Counted from the first letter of the stretch, positions 1 to 10,934 are shown. The stretch: 64,000 nucleotides of DNA from Steinernema hermaphroditum (GCA_030435675.1 CM059621.1:17298001-17362000), one strand, 5' to 3'. The notes: generated by a model not told the origin, from the letters alone. Translations and numbers: made by a program.

Positions 1-3000
1 CAGCGCCTTCGCCCAGCGCCACAAGGAGATCCACAGCCGTCGCCAGAAGCGCGATGCCTACAACTATGGTGGCCAGGTGCTGCAGAACAAGAACCCGTTC
101 GTGAACCAGGAGGCCCTGCTCAACTACCAGTCCACCGACGCCATCTACGGATTCCCGTGCTGGGGCGACGGTGGCGCCGTGACCTACATGAACAGAGACG
201 ACGTCAGGAAGGCCCTCCACGTGGACCGCGACGAGCTGAAGAACGTGCGGTGGCACGAGTGCAGCAACACTCTCCACTACAATGGACAGCACAAATACGA
301 TGACATGAGCGCCGTCTTCCAGAGCATCTTCAGTCGCAACCAGAAGTTCAGGTATGTGGAAAAGAGGGGAAAAGAATACCAAAAAGGGGAAAGGAAAATA
401 ATTACTTTTTTTTTGTTTCAAAATAAAAAAAGTCATGCGTCTGAGGGGAATCGAACCCCTGTCGATTGCTTGGAAGGCAACCATGCTGACCATTACACCA
501 CAGACGCGCTTACAGGCACGTTCCCTATAGTGGACTTGTCTCGAATTGTCATTTTTCAAAACAAATTCAGTAAGAGGCTAAAAAGGAGTGTTTTTACTAA
601 TCTGAGAAAATTGAGAAGATGCGTGTTCTGAATTTAAGTAAAAAATAGTCACGTTGACAGATTGGGCTAGTGAGGGTATCAATGACTAAGGGATAATTAG
701 CTCTTATGAGGAGTGGAATCCTATGACCCCCTTTCCAGGATGCTGATCTACAACGGAGACGTCGACATGCAGTGCCAGTTCCTCGGCGACGAGTGGTTCA
801 TCGAGCGCCTCATGAAGAACGTCAACGCCGAGGCCTCGGCGCGCACCGCCTGGAACTACACCGAGCCCGGCTTCAACCCCCGCATCGGCGGCTATCTCCG
901 TCAGTTCAGCCTCGTCGGCGGCTCTATCCTCCTCGACCAGCTCACCATAAAGGGCTCCGGCCACATGGTGCCCATGGATCGCCCCGGTCCCGCCCTCCAG
1001 ATGCTCAACAACTTCATCAACAAGCAAGGCTACAGTACCCCGCTGCCCAAGGTCCAGCCTAAGCCCCTGCTGCCCGTCTACACTCCACCCCCAGTGGCCA
1101 ACGTGAACCGCAAGGCCGCCGACCAGATCTTCGACCTTCCCGGCCTCACCTACGACATTAACTTCAAGCAGTACTCCGGCTACTTGAAGGCGAACCTCAA
1201 CGGCCACTACCTCCACTACTGGTACGTCGAGTCGCAGCGCAACCCCTCCAAGGATCCTCTGCTCCTCTGGCTGAATGGCGGTCCCGGCTGCTCATCCCTG
1301 ATGGGTCTCCTCACCGAACAGGGTCCCTTCCGTCCCAATCCCGACGGAAAGACCCTTTTCGAGAACGTCTACTCGTGGAACAAGGGCTACAATATGATCT
1401 TCTTGGAAGGCCCGCGTGGAGTCGGATTCTCCTACCAAGACCCGAACGTCTCCAACGACACCACCTACAATGACAATTTGGTAGGTTCACATCGATTTTA
1501 GCCAGAGAAAACTGCCACTAGCCACTCGTTTCTTTCGAACGGAGACACCACAGCCACCGCTCATCTAAAGTTGACCCTTTCCAGAGCGCCATCGACTACT
1601 ACAACGCCCTGCTCGACTTCTTCACCGTCTACCCGGAGCTCCTCGAGCGCGATTTCTACGTCACCGGAGAGTCGTACGGCGGCGTCTACGTTCCCACCCT
1701 CGTCCAGCACATCCTCCAGGAACAAAACGTACTCCACACTGTGTACAGCCCCCTATGACTGCTCATTTCTTCAGCCCTCTTTCGCCAACTTCAAGGGATT
1801 CGTCGTGGGCAACGGCCTGATGAGTTCCATCCAGAACGTTCGCTCACTGCCCGACTACATGTACTTCCACGGCATGGTGGGAAGCGAGGAGTGGAATCAG
1901 CTGGCCGGCTGCTGCAAGAACCCCGACGGCCTTTCGAAGGCCGACTGTCACTACGACGACTTCGTCACCATCCCGCGCTTTGGCACCTTCATTCCCAAGC
2001 ACAACGCCAGCGATCCCAACGTGGAGAAGTGCGGAAAGATCATTGAGAACATCGCTTCCAAGCTCGTCTGGGATAGTGCTGGGTAAGTGCGGTCCTCTGA
2101 TCCATGAAACGATGATTCCTGAAGTTCTCCGACCCTTTTTGTGCACCACCTCAACTCATACATCCACTCTAATGGCCGTATTCAGTACACTGGGAATGGG
2201 AACCTTCCCGCTTCCTAGTGTACTGGGGTTTTCCGAGTCTATTTAGAGTATTCTGACGGTGTTCAACCCTGGCTATACCCCTTCTAATCCTCGATCTTTC
2301 CAGAAACGACGTCTACAACCTCTACCAGGACTGCTACACCCCCAACTCCTGGCCCGCCGGCTTCTCCTTCGAAAAGCTGCGCAAGGAGACGCACGAGACC
2401 CTGAAGAGATTCCCGGGCGCCGCGGGACTCCGACGCGCCTTCTACAACCAGCAGTCGCAGATCAACTACCTCTCTACCGACAACACCGGCGGCTTCCAGT
2501 GCTACAGTGGGCAAGCCCTCTGGGCTTACTTGCACCAGGCGCACGTCCGCGACACCCTGCACATCCCCGACTACGTCCAACCCTTCCAAGGCTGCCAGGA
2601 CTACATCAACGAGAACTACCAGTACACGCACATCGACATGAGCGACGTCTACAAGTACATCTTCGCCAACGCCCCCAAGGACTTCAAGATCCTCATCTAC
2701 ACCGGCGACGTCGACACGGCGTGTGGCATGCTGGAGTCGCAGTGGTTCTTCGAGGAGCTCTACACGTTCTACTCGCAGCAGAATGCCGCCCAGGTGCTTG
2801 CCGAGCACAGACCCTGGCACTACGCCATCAATGACAACTACAAGCCGCAGATCGCCGGCTACGTCAAGTCGTTCATGTTCAACAGCAATGTGCATCTCGA
2901 GCTGATTACGGTTAAGGGCGCTGGCCACATGGTGCCCGCCGACCGGCCCGGTCCCGCCCTCCAGATGATCGGCAACTTCATCGAATTCGACCCCAAGCAG

Positions 3001-4760
3001 AAGAGGCCCGTTAACTTCAGTCAGTACGGTCTTTTCGACATCACCAGGAAGCCCCTCGTGCCGCCTTATGTAAGCCCTTAAGCCTTAGAGACACAATTAT
3101 TATTCGTGTGCAGTGTAAAGGAGAGTTTATATAAAAAAGAAGTAATAAGCACGCGGCGTGGAACGGCTTCTGGTGGTGAACTCGGTTGATTATTGTCCGT
3201 GTTGTGCGTCTTCGTGAACAGGTCGTCATTGGTTCTTGTCCGTTGGTGGGTGGCGTCCGTTTTCATTGGAAGTTCGTCGAATGGTGTTCTCGATAATCTA
3301 TGTTCGTTGTCGTTGTTTGACTCGTTTGACTCGTCGTCCGATTTTTATGTTCATATTTTGTGTATCAGTTATGACCACGTCAGATTTTAAGATCCTGTTA
3401 CATGTGAGGAGTCTTTTCATTTCTGTTCCCAGTCGTCCACTCTCTGTCTGGAATGAGTTGCGTGAGCGGTCGTTCTCTGTATCGGTCTTTCATGTTGCCC
3501 ACAATGATAGTCGGAAACTGAACTTGCATATGCACTTCTAATAATTTTTCCTCGAAATTTTAAATATTCGGAGACTTTTTTCCACTATGGAATCTGCCCT
3601 GGAATACGGTAGAATCGAGCAATCGAGCTCTATGTAGTGGTTCTATGAATAGCAAAGCGAGATGGCATTTCAAAAGAGACGATGCCTTTCAATTCGTAAT
3701 TTGTAAAATCTTCAAAATTTACGACAAATTTCGTGATTTAATGGGGTAACCATTGCATTAAGAATATACCATTCTTACGGTAAGGAAGTATCATTCAGCC
3801 TAAAATCTATTTGTATAGCATTCCCAGCCCCAGCTCTCCTCGCAGAGCGAGCCGATAAGAACACTTCACAGTCGGCCCTATTGGGAAAGAGGCAATAAAA
3901 GCAGGAACAAACGGGGAACTCAAGTCTGGAGACTCAATTCTATCGTACATGTCTCACAGCATTGAAGCTCTACAGATCAAAAAGAAACTAGTGATGAGTC
4001 TGAGTCTGATGTTGACTTCCCCAGGAGCCGGGAGTTCCACTCTTTACATCCGAGGTTGTTCGGCTCTTTGCGATTCCTGGTTAAACTAAACGCCCAGCTA
4101 AATCAATCAAAGGTGAAATACCAAATACTGCGAACGGAAACGGGAATAGCGGAAGCTAATAAGCTTCTTATTTTCTACACTTTGGATTAGAAAGCTGCTT
4201 AGAAAGAAAGACTGCAAGCAAAAAAAGTGATCGGTGACTTGGCTTCAGAACGCCAATATATTCGGCGACGAAATTTATCTGCACTATTCATTGAAAACCA
4301 CCTTCATTGTTATTTTCAGAACACTACCGCCACCGAGGCTCCGTTCCCCACTCAACCAACGCAGACCTCCTCTTCTCCTTCCTCTTCATCCTCCACCTCC
4401 ACCTCAACCTCCTCATCTTCTTCTTCCACCACGACCACTTCTCCTAATGTGAACGCGGTCACTACGACTTCCCCAGGAGCCGGCAGTTCCACCTCCACTT
4501 CCAGTATCAGTGGTGGTGGCTCCAGCTCCCACACCACCAACGGCAACGGCATTTCCGGATCCACCACCACCGCCCCAACGGGCACGACCACAACGTCTCC
4601 CTCCACTGGAACGGGATCGTCAACGGGAAGTACAGTATCTGGAAAAGCCGAAAGCGAAGCCACCACCTTGTCCACCACGACGACCACCAAAGGATCTGCC
4701 CGAGTCTCCTCCCTCCCGGCGGTTCTCCTCGCCTTTGCTGTGGCCTTCTTTCTCAGATGA
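1..4760 (+). CDS. Multidomain serine carboxypeptidase (S10), gene 1, 5'-truncated by window edge
   Basis: Exons 2-351, 739-1480, 1585-1728, 1775-2082, 2304-3069 and 4320-4760 join in frame to at least 916 residues. The window opens inside the third domain of a protein built like genes 2 and 3. That domain keeps its acid ([10 protein letters not shown]) and histidine ([12 protein letters not shown]) motifs; its serine lies outside. The last domain is complete: NGGPGCSS oxyanion loop, nucleophile in [16 protein letters not shown] and [13 protein letters not shown]10 enzymes cleave C-terminal residues at acid pH. A basic run (RRQKR, about 38-52) lies in the excision loop. The last exon encodes a Ser/Thr-rich stalk and a hydrophobic tail ([13 protein letters not shown]), fitting a GPI signal or membrane anchor. 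The 1,250-nt intron 3070-4319 holds no gene I can see. The S10 assignment is certain; the anchor type is inference. Confidence 0.9.
437..507 (-). tRNA. tRNA-Gly (anticodon TCC)
   Basis: On the minus strand the acceptor arm GCGTCTG pairs perfectly with CAGACGC. A T-arm with GGTTCGATTCC and an anticodon loop CTTCCAA (anticodon TCC at 472-474) complete the cloverleaf in 71 nt without an intron or encoded CCA. It reads GGA codons. It lies antisense inside the 387-nt intron 352-738 of S10 gene 1 and needs only its internal A and B boxes for transcription. Confidence 0.95.
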
Positions 4761-5005
4761 GCCCCTTTTAGACAATCTCTTGGTTAAGTAAAATTAGTTC
4801 ACTTTTACGAAACATTTTCAATCAATTAAAAGAGCATATTACAGTAATTACACTAGAAGAGATATCTCACAAACACGGCTACAACTAAACTGAAGAGGAC
4901 TGAGCCGAGTGGCGAACACGCCGCTTTCGTGGTGGTGGTGGCTGTTGTGGTAAGGACGGCAGTGGTCGACGGGGTCAGTACGGTAGATACGGCAGGTCCG
5001 GCCGG
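4555..5005. repeat. Inverted duplication, copy 1 (scar at 3' end of S10 gene 1)
   Basis: This segment holds the stalk/tail exon of gene 1 (+) followed, on the minus strand, by a dead copy of the tail exon of gene 2. It is the reverse complement, with modest divergence, of 26681-27142, where the gene 2 tail is the living one and the gene 1 tail is antisense. Similarity includes the non-coding spacer between the two tails. It stops at about 5005, inside the gene 2 tail sequence. The minus-strand frame over 4848-5111 is therefore not a gene of its own. Confidence 0.85.
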
Positions 5006-5300
5006 CTTGAGCTCCCGGTGCCCCTTCACAGTAGCATTGACTCATGAGTATAAGCTCGTAAATTCCTGATATATAGCTTTGAGGGCGCAGTATCGGGAGT
5101 ACTGTCGTCACCAGTGACGTTCACACACGTGTTCATATAGGATCACCGGTGGCGTCGCCTGTGATATCACGGATGACGTCATCATCACCGTCGGGAGCAC
5201 AATGTGTTTTGGACGTGAAAGAAAACTCTTACTCATTTGTGCATATTTGCAGATCTGTATTATCATTTGACATACATAGTGACATTGATTCAGAAAACTC
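5006..5300. other. Intergenic, no gene seen
   Basis: No coding region supported. It contains a perfect CRE-type palindrome TGACGTCA at 5174-5181 and a neighbouring palindrome GTGATATCAC at 5161-5170, which may be regulatory but have no obvious target. Confidence 0.4.
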
Positions 5301-5637
5301 TTACAGAGTGTCAGCCAAATTTGTGATGGTTTCGGCGTGGCAGGGCGACGGGGACGCGTGCTCTTCCGGGCAAAGCAAGGGCTTGGAGGAAAAGAGCACA
5401 AATAAACTTGACGCTGACGTACGGGCTTCGGCATCATGCATCCGAATAGCTGCGTTCAATCCACTGAAAAAGTAGCTTGCAATCTCGTAAATTTGGTAGA
5501 ACTTGCCTGAGTAAATTAAATTCGTGTGCGTTATCGAAGAGCATACGAAACGAAGAAACCACAACATTACCTTGCTCTGCGCCGGTAGTTGTCCCGACGA
5601 GGAAAGCCAAAAAGAGGAAGGTTGCCAGCGGCATCAT
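5301..5637 (-). CDS. Small secreted protein, unrecognised
   Basis: Two exons (5637-5571 and 5506-5301) join in phase to 90 residues. The start is the first of two adjacent ATGs, directly behind the acceptor-like TTATTTGCAG, a likely spliced-leader site. Residues 1-20 are a clear signal peptide (MMPLATFLFLAFLVGTTTGA). The mature part is short with two cysteines and no motif I recognise. The 64-nt intron has a consensus GT donor and CTCAG acceptor. No neighbour suggests a role. The signal peptide and splice signals support a real gene; the C-terminal half could be wrong. Confidence 0.4.
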
Positions 5638-5952
5638 TTCCTGCAAATAACAAGCCTTAGAAGCTACGGTGCGGAGATGCGCGTGCAACAGCATAGGTAA
5701 CTTTCGGAACGACTGCATGTGGCGCTTCCAAAAGGCACACACTCGGCATTTAAGCACTAAGAAAGGCACTGATAACCGAAAACGACAATTTTTATCATAA
5801 TCGAACCATGCTCATGTGCTCGTTTCGCTGATCACTAAATGCTTTTTGACGTGACTAATACCGTCTTAGTCGTTGTAGTCTGTAATGATTCAAGCGCTTC
5901 TGCCGGAACAATCCGACAAACCTCGCCTCAGTCCATAAGGAAGAACATAAAC
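5638..5952. other. Intergenic, no gene seen
   Basis: About 315 bases between the small secreted gene and the Mutator-like element. Presumably the promoter of the secreted gene; no motif stands out. Confidence 0.4.
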
Positions 5953-5961
5953 AGCGACCAC

Positions 5962-6082
5962 GGTGTACCGACAACAGCGCGCAAAAAAAGAGAGCGCAAA
6001 AAAGAGCGCGCAAAAAAAGAGAGCGCAAAAAAGAGCGCGCACATGAAAGAGAGCGCAAAAAAGAGCGCGCAGATGAAAGTAT
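5962..6082 (+). repeat. Left terminal inverted repeat of the MULE, tandem GAGAGCGC/GAGCGCGC units
   Basis: It starts GGTGTACC then GACAACAGCGCGC, followed by several copies of A-rich units GAGAGCGC and GAGCGCGC, some spaced by ACATGAAA or AGATGAAA. The right end (7205-7383) carries a longer inverted array of the same units, so the two arms differ in copy number. Confidence 0.8.
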
Positions 6083-7147
6083 CCTCCGTGCCTCTCGTCT
6101 ACTGCGTAACGAACAAGAAGACAAAACGGCTCTACAAGTATGATGTGTCACTTAAAAATGGATGACTACCAATGTGCAATTTAGGCGGCTTTTCGAAGAA
6201 GTCAACGCAAAGCTTCGGGAAGCGCCAAAATCATGCATGTCCGACTTCGAACTGGCAGCATTTGATGCAGCTCGAGAAGTGTGGCCGAACATCACCGTTA
6301 ACCTTTGCCATTTCCATATGGCTCAGTCCGTGTTCAGACGGATCCAAAAATGCAACGACCTTCTTAAGCGCTACCAAACAGTCGATGAGGACAGGATTAT
6401 TATGAAGTCCTTAGCAAATTTGGCTTTCGTACCCACTCGCAAAGTCTACGAAGCATTTTGTGCTCTTTGGGACGAAGCGAGCGACATGGACCCTTTATTT
6501 CGGTCGTTCTTCAGGACGTACATTGGCAAGGACAGCGTTCCCGATGAGCTGATTCCGGAATTTACGGCAGGATGCGGAGCTGATGGTAACTTGAAGCAAC
6601 CATGAAACAGTTACTCTTTTTCGTTTTATAGCTTTCATCAGGGACCAACTGCTGACCGAGCGATCACGAGGTGTTACGTATCCTCCGGCACTGTGGAATC
6701 TTTATGAGCGCACTCTTAGCGGCGAATCTAGGACAAATAATTCTATGGAAGGGTGGCACTCTTCGATTCGGCGCTGTTTCGCTGGGAAGCCACAGATGAC
6801 AACGCTTCTAACAAGGTATTCGACATTATACATTATTATTCACGGACTTATACTTATACAGAATCAAATCGGAGCAAGAATATGCCATGCAATCCCTGCG
6901 AGAGTTTAGGATTAATCCATCTCGGGGTCTCCGACAGCGACCACAACGCTATCGCTATCGTCTTCAAAATGATCATTTTATGGAAATCGTAAGCCGCTGG
7001 GGCGAAGAAGATGGCAATGGATGCGTCGAGTACCTAAGAAGGTTGGCTCTGCACAGTCAGTCGCTTCACCCGTCCAATACTGATCCAGGAGAAGACTGCG
7101 ACGACGATGCCGAGAACGCTCAAGATACTAGTGTCGAAGCAACGTGA
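6073..7147 (+). CDS. Truncated MULE transposase
   Basis: Exons 6073-6137, 6185-6585, 6632-6815 and 6862-7147 join in phase to 311 residues; introns are 46-47 nt. The fragment starts at the VPLVYCVT strand of the MULE core. It has the second catalytic acid in SDFELAAF, the downstream CHFHMAQ motif, and TNNSMEGWHSS, which in nematode MULEs carries the third acid. The N-terminal zinc finger and the first catalytic aspartate are absent, because the coding part begins inside the left tandem-repeat terminus. The protein should not be active alone. The C-terminus is acidic (DCDDDAEN). The frame is uninterrupted, so the loss is recent or the fragment is still useful to the element. Confidence 0.75.
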
Positions 7148-7423
7148 TCATTTTTCAAACAGCCTTGTTGATTTATGCCTTGTTGATTTAAAAAAATTGT
7201 TTGTTGTTTGCGCTCTCTTCGATGTTTGCGCTCTCTTCCATCTGCGCGCTCTTTTCTGCGCTCTCTTTCATCTGCGCGCTCTTTTCTGCGCTCTCTTTCA
7301 TCTGCGCGCTCTTTTCTGCGCTCTCTTCCATCTGCGCGCTCTTTTCTGCGCTCTCTTTTTTTGCGCGCTGTTGTCGTGTAACCAGCGACCACCCCATCTC
7401 CGGCTTTTCCATAATGATCAACC

Positions 7424-7572
7424 TCTCTCAAGGCCAGCTTCAACAGCCTGCTCAACCAGGTCAACTACGGCTACACTGACGCCCTCGGTGGTTTCCCGCG
7501 CTACGCCGTGCCGGCCGCCCACAAGTACCACTGTCCTGCACGGACGCCATCAACTGCGATGCCGTTCTCATC
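7424..7572 (+). pseudogene. Serine carboxypeptidase (S10) exon relic
   Basis: Translation gives FNSLLNQVNYGYTDALGGF, then a Cys-to-Arg change, then YAVPAAHKY. This matches the fourth domain of gene 3 ([29 protein letters not shown]). The sequence then jumps in another frame to bases matching the TGCACGGACGCCATCA part of gene 3, so about 60 nt are deleted. Only about 150 bp remain, next to the MULE. Confidence 0.8.
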
Positions 7573-8054
7573 CTGAACCTCTATAATTCCCCCATTGTGG
7601 TCTCGCTAAGAGCAGCCGAACTTTGAATCGTTTGCATTATCCACTCCGATGGACTGCATCACCTACCGTATGGCATGGCGTACGCTTTTCAACTGCGCTC
7701 TTTAGCTCGCTTTCGTTTGTTCCTTTTTTTGCTCTATGTGTGCAGTTAGGGCTGTCATGGTTCCCGCAACGATTTTTTGCATTTTGTTGAATTCATTTTC
7801 TGATTTTCCCGCGATCAACCAGGTTATCGAAAAACGTGTTTGGGGCTTTCCCAACATTGAGTTGACTCCCACAACGACCCTCCTCAATTCAACGTCTAAT
7901 GGGAATCAGTGCATGAACAACATCCACTAAGTTTTCGCGGCAAAACCGCTGATGCCAACCTAAAATGGGCAATTTGTTTCGTGGTTCTGCTTCCAATGGA
8001 AAACATGTGCTTGAGCTACTTTTCTCAGAAACTTGGCGCTCTTAACACACGGCG
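7573..8054. other. Intergenic, no gene seen
   Basis: No coding region supported beyond the S10 relic to the left. A possible spliced-leader acceptor (CTTTTCTCAG) lies about 25 bases before the next start. Confidence 0.4.
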
Positions 8055-8817
8055 ATGGCGCAGAAACTTCCGCCGCACTCGGAAGGACCTTCAGCATCAT
8101 CCAGTTCGTCCCATGTCCAGGTATCGCTATTCATATCTCTTCACATCTCCAAATTGATGGTATTTCAGCCGTTGCGTAGATCAAGTCGAGTGGTGTTCAC
8201 TACGCACTTGGCGCTGAAAATTGATGTTGAGGCCACTGCGAACCTTCAAGGAGGGGTATGGCATTTCCCACACATATGCTGTTTTATATATTTGCCCACC
8301 GCAGCCGTTCAACGTAGAATGCCAATGCATCAGCATCGGTCCCGAATTTCAGGCTGACATCGACGACTACAACCCGAACATGGTGAAGCCGGCCAAGTGC
8401 GCAGATCGCGACGTCAGCCTGTGGATCCCCAACGGCGATCAGCCGAAAATCAGCAGGTTGTACCGGGAACGGGCTATCATCAGCGGAAAGGACAACGAAG
8501 ACGTTCTGTACTGCCTCTACCTCTGCGACTACAACGAAACGACCACCAGCGTCGTTCTCCGGAGCGGCAGTGCACCCAGTGTCCATGAACCGATGAAGAA
8601 TTTCGACAAGGACGACCAGAGGCGCTTCGAGGAGGCACTCATCAAATGTGGAACCAACTTCATCACGATGCAGAGGAAACACTTCCCGGAACTGAAAGTC
8701 GCAGGCCTAGTGGATTACTACTACACCTGGAAATATAGTCCTAAGCACACAGCCTTCAACCAGCGGATAAAGGAAGCCATCGCCCACAACGAACTCCGCC
8801 AGCGCAAGAGTAATTAA
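8055..8817 (+). CDS. Short ELM2-SANT protein, CoREST/RCOR-like corepressor
   Basis: Exons 8055-8120, 8169-8255 and 8305-8817 join in phase to 221 residues. Residues from about 58 form an ELM2 domain (ISIGPEFQADI), which in MTA, MIER and CoREST proteins binds class I histone deacetylases. It is followed by a SANT domain (FDKDDQRRFEEALIKCGTNF, then AGLVDYYYTWKYSP). The spacing is that of CoREST: ELM2 directly before the first SANT. The CoREST linker, LSD1-binding helix and second SANT are missing, so the protein looks like a minimal deacetylase-recruiting module. A polyadenylation signal AATAAA lies near 8862. The domain call is firm; CoREST versus MTA/MIER descent is not. Confidence 0.8.
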
Positions 8818-9006
8818 TAACTTCACAGCTTTTTTGTACTTTGAAGTTGTGCACTTTAGAGAAATAAAAGTGTAGGTTTCGGTTATATGTGTGAGGGGAA
8901 ACATCAGTCTCTGAGCCATGGGTCTCTGACAATGTACTGTGTGAAGGTAGGCAACCACTGGAATTTTCATCTATTTACAATGCGCAACATAGAAGTTTTG
9001 CCTGTT

Positions 9007-10008
9007 TTACGCCTCCGGAAGCGCGGACTCAAGGGGCTCGAACATCTCGCGCAGAGTGGGAATGTCGCCGCTTTCTAAATTGAAATTGTGAGGGTGGTGA
9101 GCAAGAAGATGAGCATACCGAGAATCTGCTTCAGTGAGCGCTTGACGCTGATCAGCTTCTCTTTAGGAAACAGGCTGTGACCGCCGACAGAGAGATAGCA
9201 ACAAACGATACGGAATAATGTGGCTTTTGCGTTCAATGGGAGATCGTCGGATGATACAGACAGGAATTCAATGCTGAACTCGATCGCTTCATGGAGATGT
9301 GCGCCTATGTGGGTGGCTCTGAAATGAAAAGGGAACATAAAATCGGTGGTTACGAGAACTCACACAAGATCGTCGACATCATCGTGGTTTTCCACTAAAT
9401 CGATGAGTCCCTCCATGAGCTCTACACAGCAAACGAGCTTCTCTTCGTTCACCTCCGACGGGGTGTGGAGCAAAAGACGGAGCTGCACAGTAAGCAAGGC
9501 GGCAAAGAGAGGGAGCAGCCGCAAATCTTCAGTGAACCATGCGCTTCCAACGAGTTGGAAAGCGCCGTGCGCAATCGAGAAGCACATGTCGGTGTGTTCT
9601 GCCGCTAAAAACCGTCAATTTGATCCATTCTGAATAGATTACTACTCACGTAGATGTTTAGTGTGCAAAATGCCGAATATTACTTTGTGAAGCTTGCCGA
9701 GCCAGAGATTTTGTGGGATTCGTGGAGATTTCGATTCCTTGCTAAATTCCGCGGCTATTATGCGACGGAAGTGGTGAAACTGCAAGCCTTCAAGGACCTC
9801 CTTCATGTGGTCGATCTTCGGGAGCTGAAATACGCGTTTTAATCGTCAAGTGGCCTTATCTCACCTCATTTTCGCTCTTCTTCACACGACTTTGTTCAAC
9901 GAGCACGTCGATAGCGGCATTCAGATCAACGATACCTAAAATACGAGCGGATTCAAGCAAATGACGCTGTAAATGGCACCATACGGTCAGTGGGTCCAGT
10001 CGGCGCAT
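9007..10008 (-). CDS. Unrecognised alpha-helical protein, faintly neurochondrin-like
   Basis: Exons 10008-9865, 9824-9650, about 9604-9364 (acceptor 9604 or 9598), 9318-9119 and 9074-9007 keep one frame of about 265-270 residues. The start is an ATG downstream of an acceptor-like CTTTCAG near 10048. The protein is rich in leucine and amphipathic helices (for example LRLLPLFAALLTVQLRLLL, then CCVELMEGLIDLVEN), with no signal peptide or membrane span. The helical pattern recalls armadillo-type proteins such as neurochondrin, but I cannot confirm that. It is followed on the same strand, upstream, by an OB-fold-like gene and mrps-7, so the three may share an operon. Confidence 0.6.
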
Positions 10009-10628
10009 CTTGGGACGTTCCGGCGATGTTCATTACTAGACTTTTGGCCTGAAAGCCTTACTATAATTGAGTCAGATTGAAAGAATAGCGAAAATAGCGC
10101 GATTTCACAAAGCGAACAATAAAGTAGAAAGACGAAGCCAAGAAATTTTCGAAATTGCCTCCGATCGCTGTGAGACAACTGGTCAAGAGCAAACTTAGAA
10201 GTGGATCAACATGAAATGATTGGATTGCCCATGCCAGTGAAGTAACTTATCGTGCCACATCTCAAGCTGAATTCTAGGACTGCACTTTGAATATAGAGGC
10301 ATTTTATGGTCCAGTTACAAGCGATCAAAACAAAAAAAGTTTATGTGATGCTTTTCGCTAAAGCTGTTCACGTCTAGAGAGCGCGGTATCTCTCGGAAAC
10401 ACCCTTCCACTCGCAGGCTCTCCCGGTATAGGCTTCTTCAAAGAGAACCAGCCACCACGCCTGCAGATGTAATCGCCTTCCAAGACATTAGCAACACTAG
10501 CTGCAAGGTTGTAGGGGAACCTCTACCACCCATAGGACACAACTGCTATCATCATCTAAACCGATTTCTCTTAGATCGACTCTGTATAAATAACAATACA
10601 ATGAGTATTCGCAACAAACCCAAGTTCG
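10009..10628. other. Intergenic, no gene seen
   Basis: About 620 bases between two same-strand genes. I see no coding region, tRNA or repeat. The spliced-leader-like acceptor of the downstream gene is near 10048. Confidence 0.4.
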
Positions 10629-10934
10629 TCATGGCTTCATAGCGTTCTGGTTTCGGCGAAAAAGTTCCAGTTGATATAGTGCTACGGGAAACATTTCCGG
10701 TGGAATGACGGTCAGTCGACGGCAGCGCAACGGTTCAGCACCACACCTGACAAAACAGTAGCAGAGGTCGCCAACCTCGGCGATCGAATCCGACGGGAAT
10801 GTGTCGAGCACGCAGCTACCCGATTTGTCTTCGATCACGATCGTCGGCTGGATGGACGTAATTCTCGCACAGATACAGGTGCTTCCCGACGAGCGCATCT
10901 TCGCCGAAGCGCAGTCGTCGCGGTACAGTGGCAT
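10629..10934 (-). CDS. Small single-exon OB-fold-like protein, possibly RMI2-like
   Basis: One exon of 101 residues. The ATG follows a strong acceptor (TCATTTCAG) by seven bases, as in trans-spliced nematode genes. Alternating beta strands TCICARITSIQP, IVIEDKSGSCVLDTF, DLCYCFVRCG and LRCRRLTVIPPEMFP, followed by a C-terminal helix, follow the order of a small OB-fold. The D-x-SG turn and helix resemble RMI2 of the BLM dissolvasome. The likeness is by pattern only; another single OB-fold protein would look the same. It lies between mrps-7 and the helical protein gene, all on the minus strand. Confidence 0.55.
   Translation of the reverse strand: MPLYRDDCASAKMRSSGSTCICARITSIQPTIVIEDKSGSCVLDTFPSDSIAEVGDLCYCFVRCGAEPLRCRRLTVIPPEMFPVALYQLELFRRNQNAMKP

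Larger units (their letters stand above)
5962..7383 (+). mobile_element. Mutator-like (MULE) element with tandem-repeat terminal inverted repeats
   Basis: The element is 1,422 bp. It is flanked by the direct repeat AGCGACCAC (5953-5961 and 7384-7392; the preceding C also matches, so 9-10 bp), the target-duplication size typical of MULEs. Both ends begin GGT and share GACAACAGCGCGC. They continue into long inverted arrays of a short unit built from GAGAGCGC and GAGCGCGC (left about 5970-6082, right about 7205-7370). The body encodes the back half of a MULE transposase. The element looks internally deleted and non-autonomous: see the transposase entry. Confidence 0.85.

Noticed and set aside
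704..1216. Long minus-strand frame opposite S10 gene 1, and similar ones (for example 20091-20801, 21581-22456, 28958-29749)
   Set aside because: They are antisense shadows of GC-rich S10 exons; composition is Val/Ala/Glu/Leu-rich with no motif or splice logic.
4848..5111. Minus-strand frame of 87 codons after gene 1
   Set aside because: It lies in the dead inverted copy of the gene 2 tail exon and is out of frame with it.
7188..7464. Repetitive proteins (ESAEKSAQMK or FICALFSALS repeats)
   Set aside because: They are translations of the tandem-repeat termini of the MULE, open only because the unit has no stop.
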